A model generated the notes under the pieces. It made no database searches. It saw nothing but the letters and a program-made list of their open reading frames with translations, and had not been told where the DNA came from. Shown piece by piece: positions 8,948 through 15,857 of a stretch of DNA of 18,228 nucleotides; the stretch's first letter is position 1, and every line of letters begins with the position of its first letter. Source of the DNA: Pseudomonadota bacterium (lineage in GTDB: Bacteria > Pseudomonadota > Alphaproteobacteria > Kiloniellales > J153); NCBI GenBank assembly GCA_022572105.1, contig JACZWN010000034.1:2074-20301 (forward strand). The letters are read 5' to 3'. A program made the position numbers and the translations under genes.

Positions 8948-9943
8948 ATGCTATCCAGAAAAAGAATGCTCTTGTCGACCACGATGGTGCCGTTGGTCGT
9001 CTTTGCCGGGGTCGCCATGGTTGGGGGAGTCGTAACCGACGGCGTCAGCATCAAGCCGGCTTTCGCCCAATGCGCCCCCAAGAAGTGCAATCCCTGTGCG
9101 GCGGCCAAGTGCAATCCCTGCGCTGCGGCCAAGTGCAACCCCTGCGCGGCGGCGAAGTACAACCCGTGCAACCCCTGCGCGGCGGCGAAGTGCAACCCGT
9201 GCAATCCCTGCACGGCCGCATGCGGCGCCTGCAGCCCCTGTGGAGCCGGCAAAAAGTGCGTCGTGCCGCGCTTGCAGAAGGCGGCCATTTGCAATCCCTG
9301 CGCGGTGGCGAAGTGCAATCCGTGCAATCCTTGCGCGGCGGCCAAGTGCAACCCGTGCAATCCTTGTGCGGCGGCCAAGTGCAACCCGTGCAATCCCTGC
9401 GCCGCGGCGTGCGGTGCGTGCAATCCCTGCGGCGCGGGCGGCGCCGAGGTGACCGACGCCGAGGCGGTCGCGGTCTACGACTGCCTGCTAAAGGAGCTCA
9501 AGGCGGCCTACGCGAAGTCGGACAACGACATCGCGCTCTCCTACATGAGCTGGCCGCGCTACAGCAAGCAGGCCTATCTGTCGGGCACCCACGGCAACCG
9601 CTATGTGCAGAACTACGCCAACGCCGAGGCGCGCGCCTACGGTGCCTATGAGAAGGCGGGCACCATGCCGGTCGGCTCGGCGATCGCGAAGGACAGCTTC
9701 GCGGTGACGGCCGACGGCAAGGTCACGATCGGACCGCTGTTCCTCATGGAGAAGATGAACGCCGGCTTCAGTCCGAGTAGCGGCGATTGGCGCTACACCA
9801 TGATCATGCCCAACGGGTCGGTGTTCGGCACCACCTTGGGCGCCGGCGGCGCAAAGGTGCGGTTCTGCGCCGAATGCCACATGTCGGTGACACCGGACGT
9901 CGACTCGATGATGTTCATGCCCGACGAGTACCGGATCAAATAG
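8948..9943 (+). CDS. Secreted cytochrome P460-family protein with CNPC cysteine-repeat domain
   Basis: A 331-residue protein in three parts: a signal peptide (~1-40, ending PAFA before Q41), a cysteine-repeat segment (42-161) with 30 cysteines and 14 CNPC tetrads, and a P460-like domain (~166-331) with the haem motif C307-A-E-C310-H311. ATG at 8948 follows GGAGGG at good spacing; the frame opens earlier (8825) but without a start signal. The haem domain closely resembles that of the gene 236 bp upstream, which lacks the repeat, so the repeat was gained by one copy or lost from the other. CNPC pairs resemble metal-thiolate or disulfide-rich segments but never read CxxCH, so they are not extra c-type haem sites. 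Possible roles are metal binding, redox buffering or cross-linking in the cell envelope; none is shown. The P460 assignment is secure at family level, the function is not. Confidence 0.82.
   Translation: MLSRKRMLLSTTMVPLVVFAGVAMVGGVVTDGVSIKPAFAQCAPKKCNPCAAAKCNPCAAAKCNPCAAAKYNPCNPCAAAKCNPCNPCTAACGACSPCGAGKKCVVPRLQKAAICNPCAVAKCNPCNPCAAAKCNPCNPCAAAKCNPCNPCAAACGACNPCGAGGAEVTDAEAVAVYDCLLKELKAAYAKSDNDIALSYMSWPRYSKQAYLSGTHGNRYVQNYANAEARAYGAYEKAGTMPVGSAIAKDSFAVTADGKVTIGPLFLMEKMNAGFSPSSGDWRYTMIMPNGSVFGTTLGAGGAKVRFCAECHMSVTPDVDSMMFMPDEYRIK
9071..9430 (+). repeat. In-frame tandem repeat encoding CNPC(NPC)AAAK units
   Basis: The 360-bp stretch mixes 24-bp units (CNPCAAAK) and 33-bp units (CNPCNPCAAAK). 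A higher-order duplication is visible: residues 71-101 (9158-9250) and 134-164 (9347-9439) match at 28 of 31 positions. Asn, Pro and Cys codons vary between copies (AAT/AAC, CCC/CCG/CCT, TGC/TGT) while the amino acids stay fixed. One cysteine is replaced by Tyr (residue 71). Confidence 0.95.
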
Positions 9944-10010
9944 ACCCGGGCGCTCTCACGGGTCCGAGCTCGGACGCCTCCGCACCGCGGTCAGGAGGTC
10001 GGCGATCGCC

Positions 10011-10532
10011 ATGAGGGTTCCGATCCTCTTGACGCTTGTCGCCTGGCTGACGGTGTCGGGGGCGTTCGTACGCGCGGACATGGCCGACGGCCTGGCCGCC
10101 TTCGACGCCGGCGACTATGCCACCGCCTTCGAGGAATGGCGCGCGCTCGCCCGCGCCGGCGAGGCCGAGGCCCAGGTCGCGCTCGCCGGTCTCTATCTCG
10201 CCGGCCAGGGCACGCGCGCCGACGCGGCCGAGGCGCTGCGCTGGTACCGCCTGGCCGCCGGGCAGGGCGACGCGGTCGCGCAACTCAACCTGGGCGATCT
10301 CCTGAGCCGCGGGCTCGGCGCGGCGCGCGATCCGGTCGGCGCCTATGTCTGGTTCGCGCTGGCGGCCGCCCAGGGCCGGCGCTGGCCGGCGCTACGCCGC
10401 GACGAGATCGCCGCCGAACTCAGCCCCGCGCAACGGGCCGAAGCCGAGGCGCGCCTCGCGGCGTGGCGGCAGTCCCACGAGACCGGATCAGGATCGACCG
10501 AACCCACCTCGCGGGTTCGATCGATCCGGTGA
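10011..10532 (+). CDS. Secreted Sel1-repeat (TPR-like) protein
   Basis: A 173-residue protein with a signal peptide (~1-22, cleavage after FVRA) followed by helical repeats. Two Sel1-type units are clear: roughly 53-89 (AQVALAGLYLAGQGT...AEALRWYRLAAGQGD) and 90-126 (AVAQLNLGDLLSRGLG...AYVWFALAAAQG). A degenerate unit at ~24-50 (AFDAGDYATAFEEWRALA) precedes them. Sel1 repeats mediate protein-protein contacts; no enzyme activity is expected. The ATG at 10011 has AGGAGG 12 nt upstream, slightly far. It follows the second P460 gene by 67 bp in the same direction and may be cotranscribed, a possible periplasmic partner. The 3' end of the gene lies within a strong inverted repeat. Confidence 0.85.
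   Translation: MRVPILLTLVAWLTVSGAFVRADMADGLAAFDAGDYATAFEEWRALARAGEAEAQVALAGLYLAGQGTRADAAEALRWYRLAAGQGDAVAQLNLGDLLSRGLGAARDPVGAYVWFALAAAQGRRWPALRRDEIAAELSPAQRAEAEARLAAWRQSHETGSGSTEPTSRVRSIR
10482..10530. terminator. Strong inverted repeat between convergent genes (candidate bidirectional terminator)
   Basis: Outer arms ACCGGATC (10482-10489) and GATCCGGT (10523-10530) and inner arms CGAACCC (10499-10505) and GGGTTCG (10513-10519) form a two-part stem around a 7-nt loop. It overlaps the last codons of the Sel1 gene and lies just before the end of the oppositely oriented MFS gene. No clear T tract follows on either side. Confidence 0.45.
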
Positions 10533-10566
10533 ATCCGATCTGCTCTAGCCCGGCGCCCGCTGACCT

Positions 10567-11736
10567 TCACTTCGATCCGGCCCGCTCGCCACCGCGGCGC
10601 TGCGCGCGCAAGAGAACCAGCGCCAGCACCGTGCCGCCGGCGCTCAAGGCCGCCATGGCCAGGAACGCGCCGCCCGCGTAGGTTTGGTAGAGCGCACCCG
10701 CCGCCAGCATGGAAAGTCCCATGGCGATGCCGCCCGAGATCGCTGCGTACAGGCTCTGCGCGGTGGCCGAGAGGCCGGGCGGGGCGGCGCGCGCGATGAA
10801 GTGCATGGCGGCCAGGTGCGCGGCGCCGAAGGTCAGCGCGTGCAGCGCCTGGACCGCAACCAGCGCCGGCAGCGCCGTGGTCGCCGCCAGCACCGACCAG
10901 CGCAGGACGCCGCCGAGCCCGGCCAAGGCCAGCAAAACCGGCGGGCTCACGCGCGCCACGACCGCGCCGCTGACTGCGAACAGCAGGATCTCGGCGGCCA
11001 CGCCCTCGGCCCAGAGCCAGCCGATCGTGGTCTCGCTCAGGCCCGCCGCCTTCCAGTGCAGCGCCGAGAATCCGTAATAAACCGCGTGACTCGCCTGGAG
11101 CAGGCTGACCGTGCCCAGGAACAGCAGGAAGCGCCGCTTGCCGAGCAGGGCGAGTGGGCTCAACCGGGCCGATTCATGGGGCGGATCCCGCCGGCCGGGC
11201 AGGGCGAACGCGGCCAGGACCGTGAGCGCGAGCGCGCCCAGAATCAGGTACAGCACCAAGTCGGGCTCGCGCCCGGTAATCAGGAAGCCGGTGCCCACGG
11301 TGCCGAGGATGAAGGTGAGCGAACCCCAGAGCCGGATGCGCCCGTAGTCGAGGCGCTCGCGAAGAACCGCGGCCATGGTCTGGCTCTCGGCAATGGGGGT
11401 CAGCGCCTGGTGGCAGGCCGCCGCCGGCAGCATGATCAGAAGGATCGGCCAGAAACCCCGCGCCCCGGTCATGCCGGTGAAGAACAGCAGGCTGAGCGCC
11501 GCGGCGATCACCAGGGTCGCCTTGGCACGGCCGCTGCGGTCGGCGATCTGGGCGATGGCCGGTGTGGCCACGACCTTGGTCCAGGACAGCAGCGCGAACA
11601 GCAGGCCGATCTCGGCGGCATCCAGCCCCCGGCTTTTCAGGAACACCGGCCAGAACGGCAGGTAGACGCCGAGCAACAAGAACAACGCGCCATAGAAGGC
11701 GGCGTAGCGGATGGCGGGAGCGCGGGCTGGCGGCAT
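10567..11736 (-). CDS. MFS transporter, phenylpropionate permease (PPP/HcaT)-like
   Basis: A 389-residue integral membrane protein with about 12 hydrophobic segments. The start (YAAFYGALFLLLGVYLPFWP, ~11-30) and the motif-A loop ADRSGRAK (~65-72) between TM2 and TM3 fit the MFS_1-like/HcaT group of inner-membrane proton-coupled carriers. The substrate is unknown; relatives take up aromatic acids or nucleosides. I chose ATG at 11736 (AAGG just upstream, and TM1 follows at once). An in-frame start at 11823 would add a 29-residue, non-conserved Arg/Ala-rich tail. It is divergent from the GMC oxidoreductase gene with 104 bp between starts, and a TATATC lies just upstream of its start. Confidence 0.85.
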   Translation of the reverse strand: MPPARAPAIRYAAFYGALFLLLGVYLPFWPVFLKSRGLDAAEIGLLFALLSWTKVVATPAIAQIADRSGRAKATLVIAAALSLLFFTGMTGARGFWPILLIMLPAAACHQALTPIAESQTMAAVLRERLDYGRIRLWGSLTFILGTVGTGFLITGREPDLVLYLILGALALTVLAAFALPGRRDPPHESARLSPLALLGKRRFLLFLGTVSLLQASHAVYYGFSALHWKAAGLSETTIGWLWAEGVAAEILLFAVSGAVVARVSPPVLLALAGLGGVLRWSVLAATTALPALVAVQALHALTFGAAHLAAMHFIARAAPPGLSATAQSLYAAISGGIAMGLSMLAAGALYQTYAGGAFLAMAALSAGGTVLALVLLRAQRRGGERAGSK

Positions 11737-11840
11737 GGCCTTGATATACCCCCGCCCGGCGCGGGCGGTCGAGGCTTGCCTTGAGCCGCGGGCCGTTCCG
11801 GCAATAATGATCTCTGGATCCAATCGGGAAGGGGGGCCGG

Positions 11841-13463
11841 ATGGCGGGTCGGGGCGACGCGTCTATCGGCGAGTTCGACACCGTGATCGTCGGCGCCGGC
11901 TCGGCGGGCTGCGTGCTCGCCAACCGGCTCTCCGCCGATCCGGACCAGCGCGTCTGCCTGCTCGAGGCCGGCGGCAAGGACCGCTACATCTGGATCCACA
12001 TCCCGATCGGCTACCTCTACACCCAGAACAACCCCAGGACCGACTGGTGCTTCAAGACCGAGGCGGAGGCCGGCTTGAACGGCCGCGCGCTCAACTATCC
12101 GCGCGGCCGGGTGCTGGGCGGCTGCTCGTCGATCAACGGCATGATCTACATGCGCGGCCAGGCGCGCGACTACGACCACTGGCGCCAGCTCGGCAATCCG
12201 GGTTGGGCCTGGGACGACGTGCTGCCCGCCTTCACCCGCGCCGAGGACTTCTACCAGGGCGCCGACGAGGCCCACGGCGCGGGCGGTGAGTGGCGGGTCG
12301 AGGACATGCGCCTGAGCTGGGAGATCCTCGAGGCCTTCCGGGAGGCCGCGGCCGAGGCCGGCATCCCCGGGACCGACGACTTCAACCGCGGCGACAACGA
12401 GGGCTGCGGCTACTTCCACGTCAACCAGAAGCGCGGCGTGCGCTGGAATACCGCCAAGGCCTTCCTGCGCCCGGTCATGAATCGGCCGAACCTGACCGTC
12501 CTCACCCACGCCCAGGCGACGCGCATCCGCTTCGACGGGCGCCGCGCGGTCGGCATCGAGTTCCGCGGCAAGGGCGGGGCGGCCTATGTGGCGGCGCGGC
12601 GCGAGGTCATCCTGGCGGGCGGCGCCATCGGCTCGCCCCAGCTCCTGCAGCTCTCCGGCATTGGCCCGGGCGACTTGCTCCGGGATTTCGGCATCCCGCT
12701 GGTGCACGAACTCGCAGGCGTCGGCGGCAACCTCCAGGACCACCTGCAGATGCGCCTGATCTTCAAGGTCGCGAACACCAAGACCATGAACGAGCGCGCC
12801 AACAGCCTGGTCGGACGGATCGGCATGGGGCTGGAGTATTTCCTGTTCCGGCGCGGGCCGTTGACCATGGCGCCCAGCCAGTTGGGCGCCTTCGCGAAGT
12901 CCGATCCGGCGCTGGAGACGCCGAACCTGCAGTATCACGTCCAGCCGCTGTCGCTCGACCGGTTCGGCGAGCCGCTCCATCCCTTTCCGGCCTTCACCGC
13001 CTCGGTCGCCAACCTGCGGCCCGAGAGCCGCGGCCGGGTGCGGATCGTGAGCCCCGACCCCTTCGCCGCGCCGTCGATCAAGCCCAACTACCTGTCCACC
13101 GAGGCCGACCGCAAGGTGGCGGCCGCGGCGATCCGGCTGACGCGGCGCATCGCCGCGGCGCCGGCCTTGGCGCGCTTCGAGCCCCGGGAGTTCAAGCCGG
13201 GCGAGGCGTTCCAGAGCGACGACGAGCTGGTCAAGGCGGCGGGCGACATCGGCACCACCATCTTCCACCCGGTCGGCACCGCCAAGATGGGCGACGACGC
13301 GCTCGCGGTGGTCGACGCGCGCCTGCGGGTGCGCGGGATCGAGGCCTTGCGGGTGGTCGACGCCTCGGTCATGCCGACCATCACCTCGGGCAACACCGCC
13401 GCCCCCACCATGATGATCGCCGAAAAGGCCGCCGAGATGATCCGCGAGGACCGGCGGGGCTAA
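11841..13463 (+). CDS. GMC-family FAD-dependent oxidoreductase (choline/alcohol dehydrogenase-like)
   Basis: A 540-residue glucose-methanol-choline oxidoreductase. The FAD-binding Rossmann motif VIVGAGSAGCVLANRL is at 15-30, with the ribose-binding E42 in LLEAGG. The GMC signature GRVLGGCSSINGMIYMRG lies at ~89-106, and a second GMC signature GAIGSPQLLQLSGIGP is near the middle. The catalytic H476 (FHPVGTAKMG) and N518 (SGNTAAPTMMIAEKAA) are at the C-terminus. Such cytoplasmic enzymes oxidise alcohols such as choline or aliphatic or polyethylene-glycol-type alcohols. No betB or betI is nearby, so a choline role is not supported. The start at 11841 has GAAGGGGGG at good spacing. The divergent MFS gene could import its substrate (inference). 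Confidence 0.93.
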   Translation: MAGRGDASIGEFDTVIVGAGSAGCVLANRLSADPDQRVCLLEAGGKDRYIWIHIPIGYLYTQNNPRTDWCFKTEAEAGLNGRALNYPRGRVLGGCSSINGMIYMRGQARDYDHWRQLGNPGWAWDDVLPAFTRAEDFYQGADEAHGAGGEWRVEDMRLSWEILEAFREAAAEAGIPGTDDFNRGDNEGCGYFHVNQKRGVRWNTAKAFLRPVMNRPNLTVLTHAQATRIRFDGRRAVGIEFRGKGGAAYVAARREVILAGGAIGSPQLLQLSGIGPGDLLRDFGIPLVHELAGVGGNLQDHLQMRLIFKVANTKTMNERANSLVGRIGMGLEYFLFRRGPLTMAPSQLGAFAKSDPALETPNLQYHVQPLSLDRFGEPLHPFPAFTASVANLRPESRGRVRIVSPDPFAAPSIKPNYLSTEADRKVAAAAIRLTRRIAAAPALARFEPREFKPGEAFQSDDELVKAAGDIGTTIFHPVGTAKMGDDALAVVDARLRVRGIEALRVVDASVMPTITSGNTAAPTMMIAEKAAEMIREDRRG

Positions 13464-13472
13464 CAAGACGGT

Positions 13473-13649
13473 TCACCACAGAGGCGCGGAGAACCAAAAC
13501 AAGAAAGGATTCACCACAAAGGCACAAAGACACGAAGAGACCACGAATTTTTTTGGTTGCGCGCTTCGCGCGCCGATAACTTCTTTGTGCTCTTCGTGTC
13601 TTCGTGGTGACTCTTTCTGGTTCTCTGTGTCTCTGTGCCTCTGTGGTGA
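13473..13649. repeat. Imperfect inverted-repeat element of CACCACAGAGGC type
   Basis: The outer arms are a 13-bp perfect inverted repeat (TCACCACAGAGGC at 13473-13485; its complement at 13637-13649). Inner arms repeat the theme (TCACCAC...GAAGACACGAAGAG at 13511-13539 versus 13590-13610), with an 8-nt extra unit in the left arm. At the centre is a short GC hairpin (GCGCGC, loop TTC, GCGCGC; 13559-13573) after a T7 run. The arms are strand-asymmetric, purine-rich on the left and pyrimidine-rich on the right, unlike flanking genes. Similar CACCACAGAGGCACAGAG-type sequences are dispersed in many bacterial genomes (from memory). It begins 10 bp after the GMC stop and could also terminate transcription. 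Confidence 0.75.
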
Positions 13650-13666
13650 TACCAACATCGTGCGCC

Positions 13667-13779
13667 TCATACGCCGAGATAGCGCTCGTGGAGCGTGGGG
13701 TCGGCGGCGCGCTGTTGGGACGCGCCGGTCCGGACCCGCGCGCGGCCCTTCTCGACGATGCCGCGCCGGCCCGGCCGCC
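13667..13779 (-). pseudogene. Probable remnant of a LivF-type branched-chain amino acid ABC ATPase C-terminus
   Basis: Minus-strand translation just beyond the Lrp-type gene gives GIVEKGRARV, then AADPTLHERYLGV and a TGA stop (13669-13667). LivF proteins usually end with a segment like GxIVxxG...ELxxDPxxxxxYLGV, so this looks like the last ~30 codons of such a gene. Upstream in this frame the sequence turns into the shadow of the Lrp gene, with no Walker or signature motif. It therefore seems to be a truncated, non-functional leftover of a deletion. A chance match is possible because the segment is short. Confidence 0.5.
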
Positions 13780-14022
13780 TCAGGTGAAGGCCTTGAAGGC
13801 GATGATGGTGAAGGTGTCCTTGACGCCGGGGAGCGTCTGCACGGTTTCGGTCACGAAGTGGCCGATGTCGGCCGCCTCGGGCAGGTAGCACTTGATCAGC
13901 AGGTCGTATTCGCCCGAGGTCGAATAGACCTCGGAGACCTGCTCGACGGCCTGCACGGCCTCGTCGGCCACGTCGTAGGCCTTGCCCAGCTCACACTTGA
14001 CCATGATGAAGATGGTTTGCAT
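13780..14022 (-). CDS. Stand-alone Lrp/AsnC ligand-binding (RAM) domain protein
   Basis: An 80-residue protein with only the alpha-beta RAM/ACT-like effector domain of Lrp/AsnC regulators: MQTIFIMVKCELGKAYDVADEAV at the start, STSGEYDLLIKCYLP (~34-48) containing the G-E-Y-D-L core, and LPGVKDTFTIIAFKAFT at the end. The DNA-binding helix-turn-helix is absent, as in the SAM/RAM small proteins that oligomerise and bind amino acids. ATG at 14022 has GAGG about 5 nt upstream; an in-frame start at 14094 would add an unlikely 24-residue tail. It may sense an amino acid for a larger Lrp protein or an enzyme. It is 133 bp downstream of the helicase gene in the same direction. Confidence 0.88.
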   Translation of the reverse strand: MQTIFIMVKCELGKAYDVADEAVQAVEQVSEVYSTSGEYDLLIKCYLPEAADIGHFVTETVQTLPGVKDTFTIIAFKAFT

Positions 14023-14155
14023 GGCGCCTCGCTCACTTTCGCGCGCCATGATACCCAATTCGCGGGCGCCGCCAACGGCCGATCGCGCCGCCATGAAAAC
14101 GGTGGCCGCGGGACCGGGCGTCGGTTGGTCTCGTTAGGCGCCGATTCCCGCCGGC

Positions 14156-15658
<1,503 letters not shown>

Positions 15659-15712
15659 GTATCTCCGTACAATCGAATAATGCAGCTCAATCGTGTTATT
15701 ACACCGGGCTTC

Positions 15713-15740
15713 TATTTAAATTCTCCTAACAAATTGTCAA
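15713..15740 (-). promoter_or_regulatory. Probable sigma-70 promoter of the helicase gene
   Basis: On the minus strand a perfect -35 hexamer TTGACA (15740-15735) is followed after 16 bp by TAAATA (15718-15713), a weak -10. This lies in the most AT-rich stretch of the window, ~55-80 bp before the helicase start codon. A 5' leader of about 45-50 nt would result. Confidence 0.5.
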
Positions 15741-15764
15741 TGGTGTCCGTCAAAGAAATTTATT

Positions 15765-15810
15765 AAAAAAAACCACGTATTGCGCCGTGTGGCCCCGACC
15801 GTCGGGGGCC
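15765..15810 (-). terminator. Terminator downstream of parE
   Basis: On the minus strand, after the parE stop, a GC-rich hairpin (15810-15791; CCCCGA/TCGGGG stem with 3-nt loop, extended by two GC pairs across a bulge) is followed by a smaller CCAC/GTGG stem and then eight T residues (15772-15765). This is a typical factor-independent terminator arrangement. It separates parE from the helicase gene read in the same direction. Confidence 0.65.
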
Positions 15811-15857
15811 GGGAACGGCCGGCCACTCCGGAAACGTCCGCCCTAAAGGCGGCGCCC

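Noticed and set aside
9071..9430. Multihaem cytochrome c reading of the cysteine repeats
   Set aside because: The pairs are CNPC followed by Ala or Asn, never His; only the C-terminal CAECH is a haem site.
9071..9430. CRISPR array
   Set aside because: The repeats are in-frame coding units without unique spacers.
9962..9975. 14-nt palindrome GTCCGAGCTCGGAC between the second P460 gene and the Sel1 gene
   Set aside because: Perfect but short, without a T tract; in GC-rich DNA this length is not striking enough to call a site.
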